Shown here piece by piece: positions 18,023 to 26,710 of a stretch of DNA of 64,000 nucleotides; within the stretch, counting starts at the first letter, position 1, and every line of letters starts with the position of its first letter. This DNA comes from Desertimonas sp963772825 (lineage in GTDB: Bacteria > Actinomycetota > Acidimicrobiia > Acidimicrobiales > Ilumatobacteraceae). The stretch spans positions 248,001 through 312,000 of the forward strand of contig CAVYYX010000012.1 of the NCBI GenBank assembly GCA_963772825.1. Direction: 5' to 3'. The position numbers and the translations under genes were made by a program. A model generated the notes under the pieces. That model had not been told where the DNA came from, ran no database searches, and worked only from the letters and a program-made list of their open reading frames with translations.

Positions 18023-18807
18023 GGCGCACCTCCGCGCGCCACGGTCGTGCGCATCGCCCGAACGTTGCCGACGCCGTGGCCTCCTGGGCTGGGGCGGCCG
18101 ACCGCCACCAAACCTCGACGAGCCAGCTTGAGGCCTTGCCACCGGATCCGCAGCGAACCGACGAGCGGTGCCATCGGATGCCGAGCCGCCAGGCGCAGGA
18201 GCGTCGGCAGATCCGCCGGCAGCTGCTCCCCCAACACCGCAGCGGTAAACGGCGCTGCGCCAGGGCGGTCGAGCGTCACCGAGAGTGCCAGCCGGACACC
18301 TGGCTCGGGCAGCGACATCCGGTAGCGGCCGTCGACATCGTTGAACGGCGACACGAAGAATTCCTTGTCGACACTCGCCCGCCCGTTGGCGTCAGGACCG
18401 AGCAGATAGCGGTGGCGCCCGCCGTACGTGTTGTGCACCTCGGCCACGGTGCACGCCAAGGTCCCGTCGCGACGATGGCACCAATACACCGACAACGGGT
18501 TGAACACATGGCCGAGGACGCGGGCGTGTGTCAGCAACGACACGTTGCCGCCATCGATCGCGATGCCTCGGCTGCCGAGGAACGCGTCGATGCTCCCGCG
18601 CAGTGATCCGTCCGTCGACGCGCCGTGGTCGGCGGCCTCGAATCGGGCGAGCGGCCGCAACGGTCGCGGCAACGCCGGGGGCCGGTCGACGTCGATGAGC
18701 CAGTAGTAGCTGCCGTAGACGAACTTGTTGGCGACTGGATCGCGGCGGTGGTGGCGGATCGTCACGTCGTACAGCGCGGCGCCTGGCCACGACGATGGAG
18801 CCGTCAC
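18019..18807 (-). CDS. DUF1365 family protein
   Basis: Protein of about 262 residues in the DUF1365 (COG3496) family, of unknown biochemical function but regularly found between a COG2907-type FAD oxidoreductase and a cyclopropane synthase, exactly as here. Conserved stretches include KFVYGSYYWLIDVD, VLGHVFNPLSVYWCH, VAEVHNTYGGRHRYLL and KEFFVSPFNDVDGRYR. I place the start at GTG 18807 because it overlaps the upstream stop by GTGA; the neighbouring GTG at 18810 is equally in frame. Cytoplasmic by appearance: no signal peptide or membrane segment. Probably acts on the same lipid substrate as its neighbours. Confidence 0.85.
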   Translation of the reverse strand: MTAPSSWPGAALYDVTIRHHRRDPVANKFVYGSYYWLIDVDRPPALPRPLRPLARFEAADHGASTDGSLRGSIDAFLGSRGIAIDGGNVSLLTHARVLGHVFNPLSVYWCHRRDGTLACTVAEVHNTYGGRHRYLLGPDANGRASVDKEFFVSPFNDVDGRYRMSLPEPGVRLALSVTLDRPGAAPFTAAVLGEQLPADLPTLLRLAARHPMAPLVGSLRIRWQGLKLARRGLVAVGRPSPGGHGVGNVRAMRTTVARGGAP

Positions 18808-20119
18808 CACAGCGCCCCGAGGCAGCGGGCGGCCTCGACGCCGGCTCGGCAGCCGTCCTCGTGGAATCCCCACCCGTGGTGCGCACCAGCGAAGGCGATC
18901 ACCGAGTCGGAGAGGTCGGCAAGGTGACGCTGACCAGCGACGGACTGCTCGGTGTAGACGGGATGCTCGTACGTCATCGTCGTTACCACCCGATCGGAGT
19001 CGATGACGTCGGCGGAGTTGAGGCTGACCACGTAGTCGTGCCGCGCTTCGAAGCCCTGCAGGGTGTTCATGTGGTAGCTCAGCCGGACGGCCGTGAAGTC
19101 GGCGGAGCAGGACGGCAGCCGGTAGTTCCACGATGCCCACGCCCGGCGGGCGCGGGGAGCAGTCGCGCGTCGGTGTGCAACATCGTCACGTTTGGCGAGT
19201 ACCCGAAGGCGCCGAGAACCTGACGGTGGGTGGCGGTCGGCGCCGCCAGGATCCTCAACGCCTGGTCGGCGTGGGTGGCGATGATCGTGGCGTCGAACGT
19301 CGCCTCGTCGCCGTCAACGGTCCGGAGTTGAACGTGTCCCTCGCCGCGGCGGACGCTCTCGATCGGCGTGGCGAGCTGAACGTCGTGCAAGCCCTTGGCG
19401 ATCCGCTCGACGTAGGTCCGCGAACCGCCGACCACGGTCCGCCATTGGGGAGCCCCGCGGATCGCCAGCAGACCGTGGTTGTGGAGGAACGTGAAGAGGT
19501 AGAAGGCCGGGTAGTCCATCGCCGTGCGGGGGGCGCACGACCACACAGCCGAGACCATCGGGACGAGAAAGTGCGTGCGGAAGTAGTCGGAGAAGCGGTG
19601 TGTTGTCGCGAACGTGCCGAGCGTCGTGCCGTCGTCTCCGGCCGCCAGCAGCTGTCGAGCCGCTCGGTGGAAGCGGACGATTTCGCCGAGCATCCGCAGA
19701 TAGTCCGGCCGGAGATTGGAAAGGTGGGGAAACAGACCGCCCAACCCGCGCCTGCCGGCGTACTCCAGGCCGCATCCCTCGCACGAAACCGACATCCCCA
19801 TCAGGCATGGCCTCGTCTCCACGTTCAGCTCGGCGAACAGACGGGTGAGCAGCGGGTAGGTCGTTTCGTTGTACACGATGAAGCCGCTGTCGATCGTCAG
19901 TGCCGGACCGCTGCCGTCGTCGACGTCGTGGGTGTGGGTGTGCCCGCCAAGGCGTTGGTCGGCCTCGAACAGCGTGACGTCACGCCCTGCTGCCGTCAGC
20001 ACGTAGGCGGCGGTAAGGCCGGAGATCCCACTGCCGACGACGGCGACGCTCTGCGGTGGGCGGTGCTGGTGTTCGGCGGCATTCATCGGGCGTGAGGGGC
20101 TGGTGAAACCCTCGCTCAT
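18804..20119 (-). CDS. FAD-dependent amine oxidase-like protein, COG2907 (one frameshift near 19150)
   Basis: Flavoprotein of about 438 residues. The N-terminal dinucleotide-binding motif is VAVVGSGISGLTAAYVL, followed by LFEADQRLGGHTHTH and a conserved SGFIVYNETTYP. The frame breaks by one base near 19150, where CTGCTCCCCGCGCCCGCC should join LLPAP to RAWASWNYRLP; the C-terminal part (TMTYEHPVYTEQSV, IAFAGAHHGWGFHEDG) is then intact to 18804. The ATG at 20119 overlaps the SDR stop by ATGA, preferred over the internal ATG at 20086. Family and neighbours point to oxidation or desaturation of membrane fatty acids. The break is most simply a missing or extra base in a C-rich run. Confidence 0.85.
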
Positions 20120-21162
20120 GTATTCGGGGCGGTGACCCCCGTCGGATGAAGCGGGTCGACGCCGCTGCGCTCGACGCACCACGCCCACAAGGCTTCACGT
20201 CGTTCGGCGGTGTCGCTGCGCCGGGTGCGCCCGAGGCGGTGGATCGGGCGCCGCCGCCGGTCATGCCAGAAGCCGCCGGTGCCCGCGAGCGGTCGGCCGT
20301 CCTCGGCGGCCAGCCAGGCGATCGTGTCGGCACCTTCGGCCGGCGTGCGGAGCAGCGGCCTCATGAGGCGGTGGAAGCGGGGGAGCGACGTCTCGACGCC
20401 AGGAGTGTCCGCCCATCCGGGGTGGATGGCGTGGAACACGACGTCCTGACGGTCGACAGCGCCGGCCCACATCTCGTTGAGCGTGACCTGGGCGCGCTTG
20501 GCCCTGGCGTACTGCTCGGTGCCTCGATAGTTGTCGGCAGCCATCTCCAAGTCGGCAACGGCGAGTGGCGCGGTGTACATGCCCCCGGACGACATCGTCA
20601 GCACGCGCCCCGGACCGGCGGCCCGCAGCCGATCGAGGAGTCGGCTGGTGAGGAGGAACGGCGCCACGACCTGCACGGCGACCGTCGCCTCGAGGCCGTC
20701 GCGAGTCGTCTGCCGCTCGGCGTGCAAGGCGCCGGCGTTGTGCAGCACGGCGTCGAGTTGGTCGAAGCGCTCGAGCAGCTCCGCTGCGGCGTCGTTCACC
20801 GACGCGAGGTCTGTCAGGTCGGCGACGACGTCGTGCACGGAGTCGTTGCTCGTCGCCGCCGCCAACTCGTTGCGGACGTGCCTCGTCTTGACGGCTTCGC
20901 GGCCGAGCAGGATCACCGTCGCCTGGGCTCGGGCGAGCAGCTCGGCGGCGGCTCGGCCGAGGCCCGATGTCGCCCCGGTGATCAGCACGACGCGGCCGTC
21001 CAGCTCGTACTCGGCGAGCGGCGTCCAGTCGTCGAGCCTCGATCGCACGGCGCAGCCGACGCGAGTGAAACTCGGCACCACGGCTGCCTCGAGCACGGAG
21101 TCGACGACGTCGGCAGCGATCAAGCGACTCCCTGTCCGCCGGCCGCCGTCATGCAACCTCAC
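20116..21162 (-). CDS. Short-chain dehydrogenase/reductase
   Basis: NAD(P)-dependent SDR of about 348 residues. The cofactor motif is VVLITGATSGLGRAAAELLA, then VLHNAGALHAER, the catalytic MSSGGMYTA serine region and YARAKRAQ for the Tyr-x3-Lys pair. It has a 60-residue N-terminal extension (LEAAVVPSFTRVGCAVRSRL) typical of the long SDRs near COG2907 genes. The start could be GTG 21162, overlapping the anti-sigma stop by 14 bp, or TTG 21123. It is coupled by ATGA to the FAD oxidoreductase. The substrate is unknown; context suggests lipid modification. Confidence 0.87.
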   Translation of the reverse strand: MRLHDGGRRTGSRLIAADVVDSVLEAAVVPSFTRVGCAVRSRLDDWTPLAEYELDGRVVLITGATSGLGRAAAELLARAQATVILLGREAVKTRHVRNELAAATSNDSVHDVVADLTDLASVNDAAAELLERFDQLDAVLHNAGALHAERQTTRDGLEATVAVQVVAPFLLTSRLLDRLRAAGPGRVLTMSSGGMYTAPLAVADLEMAADNYRGTEQYARAKRAQVTLNEMWAGAVDRQDVVFHAIHPGWADTPGVETSLPRFHRLMRPLLRTPAEGADTIAWLAAEDGRPLAGTGGFWHDRRRRPIHRLGRTRRSDTAERREALWAWCVERSGVDPLHPTGVTAPNT

Positions 21163-21874
21163 CGACGAGGAGCGCGCCGCTCGTCGACGACACGACACCG
21201 CCGGCCGCCTCCTTGGTGATGACGAGGGCGTCGAGCTCGCCCTCGGCGGCGAACGGCTCGATGGCCGGGCGGTTGCCGACGACGCCGAGCGAGATGACGT
21301 CCCCGTCGCTGTAGACGCCCCACAACTGGTAGGTCTCGGTCACCGGCAGTTCGGGCAGCGTGCCGGCGGACAGGAAGCCAACCCCGTCGGGTTGCACCAC
21401 CGCTTCGGCACTGAGCGTGCCGTCTTCGGAGGCGAGGCTGACGAGGCGACCGCCCGGATCGTCCCGCGCCGCCTCGTAGGCCTGCTCGATCGACTGCGTC
21501 GCCTCCGGCTCGTCACCGTCGTCGAGGACGAGGGCGGTGACCACTCCGGCAGCTGCGGCGATGAGTAGGGCGGCGGCGGCCAGCACGGCGGCGAACCGCC
21601 GCCGGGGGGCAGGGGCCGGCTTGCGGCTGGGAAGCGGAACGTCGAGCCGGGGCGAGCGCCCGTCCAAGGTGTTGGCGATGCGGTCCCACACCCCTTCGGG
21701 CGCGGGATTGCCGCTGTGAGCGAGCATCGATGCCGCCTGGCGCATCTGCCACACCTCGGCACGCGCTTGTGGATGCTCGGCGAGGTATGCCTCGACGCGC
21801 TGTCGGTCGAGGTCGTCGACGGCGTCGAGGGCGTAGGCGCCGAGCAGTTCGTCGAGGCGGTCGTCGGGTGTCAT
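21149..21874 (-). CDS. Anti-sigma factor, RskA family
   Basis: Membrane-anchored anti-sigma factor of 241 residues. The cytoplasmic N-terminus (DELLGAYALDAVDDLDRQRV) resembles the RskA/RskK sigma-binding domain. A single membrane helix follows near residue 100 (AAVLAAAALLIAAAAGVVTA). The outer domain has the RskA C-terminal pattern ETYQLWGVYSDGDVISLGVV. The ATG at 21874 overlaps the ECF sigma stop by 4 bp, the usual sigma/anti-sigma coupling. Unlike ChrR it has no zinc-binding cupin, so the signal is probably received outside the membrane and transmitted by proteolysis. Confidence 0.9.
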   Translation of the reverse strand: MTPDDRLDELLGAYALDAVDDLDRQRVEAYLAEHPQARAEVWQMRQAASMLAHSGNPAPEGVWDRIANTLDGRSPRLDVPLPSRKPAPAPRRRFAAVLAAAALLIAAAAGVVTALVLDDGDEPEATQSIEQAYEAARDDPGGRLVSLASEDGTLSAEAVVQPDGVGFLSAGTLPELPVTETYQLWGVYSDGDVISLGVVGNRPAIEPFAAEGELDALVITKEAAGGVVSSTSGALLVGEVA

Positions 21875-22452
21875 GTCCCTACCTCCACGCCAGCGGCCAC
21901 GAGTTCCCGGTGCAGCCGACGCAGACCGCTGCGAATCCGGCTCTTGACCGTACCCTCCGGCACGTCGAGGCGGGCCGCCACCTCGCGGTACGTGTACCCA
22001 CCGAAGTACGCCACCTCGATCGCCGCCCGCTCGTCTTCGGAGAGGTGTTCGAGCGCTGTGCGCACCTTGGCGGTGACGACGAGGTCACCGGCCTCGTATT
22101 CGAGGTCGTAGGGAACGGCAGCGGCCTTGCGCGCGTCACGGTCCTCGCGCTCGCGCCGCGACGCGTCCGAGCGCAACGAATCGACGGCCCGGCCGTGCGT
22201 GTCGATCAGCAGGAAGCTGCGCAGACTGCCACGTTCTGGGTCGAAGCGGGTCGGGTCGTTCCACAGCCGGAGGAAGACCTCCTGGACGACATCTTCGGCG
22301 ATCGCTTGATCGAAGAGCAGGCGACGGGCGAGGCCGGACACCGCCCCGGCGTGACGCTTGTACGCCTCGGCAAGCGCCGACTGCTCGTACCTCGAGATGG
22401 CAATCGCCAGCGCCGCGTCCGACACATCCTCGAAGTTTGGCGCCACGTCCAC
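21871..22452 (-). CDS. ECF (sigma-70 family) RNA polymerase sigma factor
   Basis: Extracytoplasmic-function sigma factor of about 193 residues. Region 2 includes LLFDQAIAEDVVQEVFLRLW, and region 4 is VAYFGGYTYREVAARLDVPEGTVKSRIRSGLRRL. GTG start at 22452, with a second in-frame GTG at 22446. It lies 34 bp after the epimerase stop and is coupled to its anti-sigma factor. With the anti-sigma of RskA type this is an SigK-like pair; by neighbourhood it should control the photolyase and lipid-modification genes downstream, and probably its own operon. I could not find a convincing ECF-type -35/-10 in the 34-bp gap. Confidence 0.93.
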   Translation of the reverse strand: MDVAPNFEDVSDAALAIAISRYEQSALAEAYKRHAGAVSGLARRLLFDQAIAEDVVQEVFLRLWNDPTRFDPERGSLRSFLLIDTHGRAVDSLRSDASRREREDRDARKAAAVPYDLEYEAGDLVVTAKVRTALEHLSEDERAAIEVAYFGGYTYREVAARLDVPEGTVKSRIRSGLRRLHRELVAAGVEVGT

Positions 22453-22487
22453 TGTTCGTTGCCGAGGGCGATTCCGGATGATCCCGC

Positions 22488-23396
22488 TCAGCGACCGAGC
22501 AGTTGACGGAGGGCGTCTTCGAGGTCCGGATGGCGGAACACGAACCCCGACTCGAGCAACGCGCCAGGGAGGACGCGCTGGCCGGTGAGCAGCAGGTTCT
22601 CGACGAGCTCACGTCCGTACAGCGTCTTCGGACCGATGCTCGGGATCAGCGGCAGGTGAGGGCGGCGCAGCACGCGAGCGAGCAGGTCGGTGAACTCCGA
22701 GTTGGTCACGGGGGCCGGGGCGGTGAGGTTCACCGGACCGACGACCCCGGCCGTGAGGAGGTGCTCGATCGCCCCGACCTCGTCGTCGATGCTGATCCAG
22801 CTCTGCCACTGGTCGCCCGAGCCGAACCGCCCACCGAGCCCGAACTTGAAGAGCGGGAGTTGCTTGGCCAACACCCCGCCGTCGGAACTGAGCACCATTC
22901 CGCTGCGCAGATGGGCGACGCCGATGCCCGCTGCCGATGCCGGTTCTGTCGCCGCCTCCCACGCCCGGCAGAGGTCGGCGAGGAAGCCGGTTCCGGTCGT
23001 CGCCGACTCGTCGAGCTGCTCGTCGCCACGGGCGCCGTAGATGCCGACCGCTGAGCCGGAAAGCAGCACGGACGGTGGTCGCTCGAGGTTGGCGAGCGTA
23101 CGAGCCAGGAGATCCGTGCTCGTCGTGCGGCTCTCGAAGATCTCCGCCTTGCGCGCCGCGGTCCACCGCTTGTCGCCGATGCCCGCCCCGGCAAGGTGGA
23201 TGACAGCGTCGACCCCGTCCAGGTCGGCGGCGGGCAGCTCGCCGGCCGAAGGATCCCATCGAATCTCGCCGGCAAGCGCCGGGCGGCGCACCAGTCGCAT
23301 CACGTGATGGCCGGCAGCGGCGAGCCGCGTCACGAGCGCCGAGCCGATCAGGCCGCTCGACCCGGACACGACGACGGTCTTGCGTTCAGCGTTCAT
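22488..23396 (-). CDS. TIGR01777 family NAD-dependent epimerase
   Basis: Extended-SDR protein of about 302 residues (SulA/YfcH type). The Rossmann motif is VVVSGSSGLIGSALV, with a conserved IHLAGAGIGDKRWTAARKAEI, SGSAVGIYGARGDE and a QSWISIDDEVGAI stretch typical of the family; the C-terminal DUF1731 region (RVLPGALLESGFVFRHPDLEDAL) is present. The ATG at 23396 lies at the edge of an 89-bp tandem repeat, which supplies its 5' leader; a longer reading upstream would only translate that repeat. It is the first gene of the operon containing the ECF sigma factor. Function in vivo is unknown. Confidence 0.9.
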   Translation of the reverse strand: MNAERKTVVVSGSSGLIGSALVTRLAAAGHHVMRLVRRPALAGEIRWDPSAGELPAADLDGVDAVIHLAGAGIGDKRWTAARKAEIFESRTTSTDLLARTLANLERPPSVLLSGSAVGIYGARGDEQLDESATTGTGFLADLCRAWEAATEPASAAGIGVAHLRSGMVLSSDGGVLAKQLPLFKFGLGGRFGSGDQWQSWISIDDEVGAIEHLLTAGVVGPVNLTAPAPVTNSEFTDLLARVLRRPHLPLIPSIGPKTLYGRELVENLLLTGQRVLPGALLESGFVFRHPDLEDALRQLLGR

Positions 23397-23580
23397 CCGT
23401 TCATTGCGTTCCCCGGCCACGCAGGCCGTTGGTAGCCGCTCCTCGGCTGGCGCCTCGTCGCTCGCATCGGAGCACGTGTATTCATCCGTTCGTTGCGTTC
23501 CCCGGCCACGCAGGCCGTTGGTAGCCGCTCCTCGGCTGGCGCCTCGTCGCTCGCATCGGAGCACGTGATCTCATCCGTTC
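23392..23580. repeat. 89-bp tandem repeat, two full copies and a partial third
   Basis: Unit 1 is 23392-23480, unit 2 is 23481-23569, and a third copy decays after about 10 bp (TCATCCGTTC at 23571-23580). Units 1 and 2 differ at only a few bases. Each carries the core TGCGTTCCCCGGCCACGCAG (starts 23405 and 23494), also present inverted at 37182-37205. On the minus strand the second unit can encode a 30-residue Arg-rich peptide ending PAWPGNAMNG, probably incidental. The remaining 146 bp to the fasciclin gene hold nothing I recognise beyond its ribosome-binding site. Confidence 0.9.
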
Positions 23581-23726
23581 ATCCTTACCGGTTCGTACCC
23601 GCACCGTTGCGACTCGATGCAATCCGTCGACGGGGTCGGCTCCGAATCATGACGGGCCGGCACACCGGAGGCGCACGCTGAAGGCGGCCCGTCGACATGA
23701 CGACTCCAGGAAAGGGAGACCTCACC

Positions 23727-24359
23727 ATGATCCGCACTTCCCGCCGCCGCTTGAGCGCCGGCTCGTTGATCGCCGCCGCTGCACTCGTGTGCTCTGCTGG
23801 CATCGCCTCTGCAACCACCGAGCCGCCGGGCACCGAGCCGATGGGCACCGAGTCGATGGGTTCTGCGCCGATGGCCGCCGGACCGACCGGCGCGGCCTGT
23901 GCCGCAGTGCCCGCCGACGGCGAAGGCAGCGTCGGCGGCATGGCTGACGACCCCGTCGGGACGGCGGCGAGCAACAACCCGCTGCTGTCGACCCTCGTCG
24001 CGGCGGTCGACGCCGCCGGCCTCGTCGACACGATCAACACCGGCGGGCCGTTCACGGTCTTTGCCCCGATCAACACGGCATTCGACAAGATCGACCCGGC
24101 GACGCTCGAGGGCGTCCTCGCCGATCCCGAGGCGTTGACCGGCATCCTCACCTACCACGTCGTGCCCGAGCAGCTCAGCGGTGCGGACCTCGTCGCCGGT
24201 GGGACGTTCGCCACCGTCAACGGTGCCGAGCTAACCGTCGCCGACGTCAACGGCACCCTGGTCGTCAACGGCGGCAGCGCTGCTGTTCTGTGCGCCGACG
24301 TGCCGACGGCCAACGCCACGGTGTTCCTCATCGACACCGTGCTGATGCCTCCGGCCTGA
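23727..24359 (+). CDS. Secreted fasciclin-domain protein
   Basis: Exported protein of about 210 residues with one FAS1 domain. The signal peptide begins MIRTSRRRLSAGSLIAAAAL and is cleaved near ATTEPPG. A low-complexity Met/Pro/Gly/Thr linker with repeats of GTEPM and GTESM follows. The FAS1 domain starts near residue 78 (NPLLSTLVAAVDAAGLVDTI) and includes the H1 motif FTVFAPINTAFDKI and the YHVVPEQL motif. A strong ribosome-binding site AAAGGGAG at 23711-23718 sets the start at ATG 23727. FAS1 domains mediate adhesion or cell-surface structure; a sortase and another secreted protein lie 3.4-4.8 kb downstream. Confidence 0.92.
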   Translation: MIRTSRRRLSAGSLIAAAALVCSAGIASATTEPPGTEPMGTESMGSAPMAAGPTGAACAAVPADGEGSVGGMADDPVGTAASNNPLLSTLVAAVDAAGLVDTINTGGPFTVFAPINTAFDKIDPATLEGVLADPEALTGILTYHVVPEQLSGADLVAGGTFATVNGAELTVADVNGTLVVNGGSAAVLCADVPTANATVFLIDTVLMPPA

Positions 24360-24393
24360 CCGGAACGCCCGGCAACTCCCCATCAGCCGAGCG

Positions 24394-24433
24394 ACGGGGG
24401 TCGGTCCACCGGAAACGGTGGACCGACCCCCGT
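24394..24433 (+). terminator. Intrinsic-type hairpin after the fasciclin gene
   Basis: Perfect 18-bp stem with a GAAA tetraloop. The left arm is ACGGGGGTCGGTCCACCG (24394-24411) and its exact complement ends at 24433. No U-tract follows, as is common in actinobacteria. It lies 34 bp after the fasciclin stop and ends 43 bp before the first exporter gene. Confidence 0.85.
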
Positions 24434-24476
24434 GACGCGTCTGGACATCCGCAACCGCTGTTCGCTCCGTAGTTTC

Positions 24477-25601
24477 ATGCAGATGTTCCTGGCGCTGAGA
24501 GAGATGCGACGTGCCAAGGTGCGGTTCGGTCTCCTGATCGGGGCGATCGGGCTGCTCGTGTTCTTGATCCTTTTCCAGCAGTCGCTGCAGAACAGCCTGT
24601 TGCGTGGCTTCACGGGAGCCATTCGGGCCCAGTCCGCACCGGTGCTCGTGTACTCGACCGACGGTCAGCGGACCCTGCAGGCGAGCGTGCTCACGCCCGA
24701 GTTGGAGGAGCTGGCACGTTCCGCCGACGGAGTCGGGGAAGCGGGGCTGATCGCCCAGGGCACGTTCACGGTGACCGCTGCCGACGAAGTCGTCGAGGCC
24801 TCGATCATCGGGTACGAGACGGAGGGTCTCGGCTCGCCCGACGATCTCACCGACGGGCGGCTGCCGTCCACCGCGGGCGAAGCGGTTGCCAGTGATGAGG
24901 ACGCCGGCGCCGGCTTCGACCTCGGCGACACCGTCGTCATCGAGCCGGGCGGGGCGGAGCTGACAGTGGTCGGCCTGGCGGCAGATGCACAGCTCAACGT
25001 CGGCCCCACGCTGTTCGTCACCTACGACACCTACGTCGATGCCGTTGCCGCCCGCAATCCTGACGCCGGTGAGCCACTGCCCAATGCCCTTGGCGTGGTC
25101 CCCGACGCCGGCACAAGTCCGGAGCAGCTCGTCCCGTCGATCAACGCTGAGAGCGACGACCTCGATGCCCTGACGCGTGATCAAGCCGCCGACGAGGCAC
25201 CTGGGGTCGCCCAGGTCCGCCAGTCGTTCCGGGTCATCTTTGCCCTCTACGGGCTGGTCGTCCCGTTGGTCACCGGGCTGTTCTTCCTCATCGTCACGGT
25301 GCAGAAGGCCGCGTCGCTCACGCTGCTCCGAGCGATCGGAACCTCTGGGCGCCGTCTCGTGTCGGCGCTCCTCGTCCAGGTGCTGATCATCGACGGGCTC
25401 GGACTGCTCGTCGGCATCGCCCTGTACACGCCGCTCACGATGGTCACGGCGACGGCGCTGGGCCTGCGCTTCGAGACGAGTGCCGTTGCCGGATGGTCGA
25501 TCACCCTGCTCATGCTCGGCGTGTTCAGCTCGCTGCTCGCGGCCCGGCGTGTGCTGGGTATCGATCCGGCCTCGGCAACGACGGTGGCAGGTCTTCGATG
25601 A
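24477..25601 (+). CDS. ABC transporter permease, FtsX family
   Basis: MacB/FtsX-type permease of about 374 residues. One N-terminal membrane helix (FGLLIGAIGLLVFLILF) is followed by a large extracytoplasmic domain and then three C-terminal helices, beginning FALYGLVVPLVTGLFFLIV. The C-terminal segment LTLLRAIGTSGRRLVSALLV is the coupling region for the ATPase. The start is uncertain: ATG 24477 or 24483 give a normal N-terminus, whereas GTG 24432 would overlap the terminator hairpin. No good Shine-Dalgarno is visible. It is coupled by ATGA to a second permease. With the ATPase this makes a heteromeric mechanotransmission or export ABC complex; the substrate is not evident. Confidence 0.88.
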   Translation: MQMFLALREMRRAKVRFGLLIGAIGLLVFLILFQQSLQNSLLRGFTGAIRAQSAPVLVYSTDGQRTLQASVLTPELEELARSADGVGEAGLIAQGTFTVTAADEVVEASIIGYETEGLGSPDDLTDGRLPSTAGEAVASDEDAGAGFDLGDTVVIEPGGAELTVVGLAADAQLNVGPTLFVTYDTYVDAVAARNPDAGEPLPNALGVVPDAGTSPEQLVPSINAESDDLDALTRDQAADEAPGVAQVRQSFRVIFALYGLVVPLVTGLFFLIVTVQKAASLTLLRAIGTSGRRLVSALLVQVLIIDGLGLLVGIALYTPLTMVTATALGLRFETSAVAGWSITLLMLGVFSSLLAARRVLGIDPASATTVAGLR

Positions 25602-26710
25602 GGTTGGCGCTGCGCGAGCTTCGGCGGCGACCGGGGCGCTTCGTCACGGCGACCGTGATCCTCACCCTCGTCGCCGTGCTCGTGATGTTCCTCGGTGGTT
25701 TGCTGGACGGGCTGATCCGGTCCTCGACCAACGCTGTGCAAGCGCAGGACGGCGATCTGTTGGTCTTCTCGAGGACGGCCCAATCGTCGTTCCTGCGCAG
25801 CCGCATCGACGGTGACCTGCGCTCGACGATCGAGTCGGTGGACGGAGTGGCTGGCACCGGCGGGATCGGTGTCGTGCAACTCGGCGCTCGGGTCCCCGGC
25901 AACGGACCTCGTGACCTGGCCTCGACTGCCTTGTTCGGCTATGAGCTGGCGCCGGTCGGGGTGCCCGAGCCACCCGCGCCGGGCGAGGTGTACGCCGACG
26001 ACGTGCTCAAGGCCGACGGCGTCGAGGAGGGCATGGAGATTCTCCTCGGCCCAGCGCGCACTCCGGTCACGGTGATCGGCTTTGTCAGCGACACGACGTA
26101 CTCCGGCCAGGGATCGTTGTGGGCGGAACCGGGCACGTGGCGCGAGGTGCTCTCGGCCAACCGCCCGGACGAGCAGCTCGGCGACGATGTGTTCCAGGCC
26201 GTGGTCGTGCAGATCGCCGACGATGAACATCCCGCCGACCTCGCCACGGTGATCGACGAGGCCACCGACGATGCCACGGAGGCGCTGACGATCACCGCGG
26301 CCGTCGACTCGATCCCCGGCGTCGAGCAGCAACGCCAGACGTTCAACCAGATCATCGGCGTGACGGTGGCGATCGGTGTAGTCGTCGTGGCCCTCTTCTT
26401 CGCCCTGCTGACGGTCGAGCGGCTGGCGTTGTACGGGGTGCTCAAGGCGATCGGGGCGCGCAGCAGGACGCTGTTCGCCGGCCTGGTCACGCAGGCCGTC
26501 GTCGTGTCGGCGATCGCCTCGGTCGTCGCCGGTGGCCTTGCCGTGATGCTCGATGCGGCGATACCGCCTGGCTCGATCCCCCTCGACATCTCCCCGAGTC
26601 GCATCGTGACGAGCGCCGTGCTGCTGTTGGCGGCGGCGATCGTCGGGTGTGCATTCTCTCTGCGCCGCATCCTGCGCGTGGATCCGGCTTCGGCGATCGG
26701 AACAGCCTGA
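25598..26710 (+). CDS. ABC transporter permease, FtsX family
   Basis: Second permease of the exporter, about 370 residues with the same layout as its partner: one N-terminal helix (TATVILTLVAVLVMFLGGLL), an extracytoplasmic domain of about 200 residues, and three C-terminal helices starting near IIGVTVAIGVVVVALFF. The coupling segment reads LYGVLKAIGARSRTLFAGLV. Start ATG 25598 overlaps the first permease stop, and its own stop overlaps the ATPase start. The two permeases are related but diverged, so the transporter is probably a heterodimer, as in DevC- or YtrEF-like systems. Confidence 0.9.
   Translation: MRLALRELRRRPGRFVTATVILTLVAVLVMFLGGLLDGLIRSSTNAVQAQDGDLLVFSRTAQSSFLRSRIDGDLRSTIESVDGVAGTGGIGVVQLGARVPGNGPRDLASTALFGYELAPVGVPEPPAPGEVYADDVLKADGVEEGMEILLGPARTPVTVIGFVSDTTYSGQGSLWAEPGTWREVLSANRPDEQLGDDVFQAVVVQIADDEHPADLATVIDEATDDATEALTITAAVDSIPGVEQQRQTFNQIIGVTVAIGVVVVALFFALLTVERLALYGVLKAIGARSRTLFAGLVTQAVVVSAIASVVAGGLAVMLDAAIPPGSIPLDISPSRIVTSAVLLLAAAIVGCAFSLRRILRVDPASAIGTA

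Noticed and set aside
23481..23569. 30-residue peptide encoded in each repeat unit
   Set aside because: Reading frames end in PAWPGNAMNG and recur only because the DNA repeats; no ribosome-binding logic or conservation supports translation.
23392..23580. Possible CRISPR array
   Set aside because: Two direct units of 89 bp with no unique spacers between them and no cas genes; it is a tandem duplication of a dispersed element.
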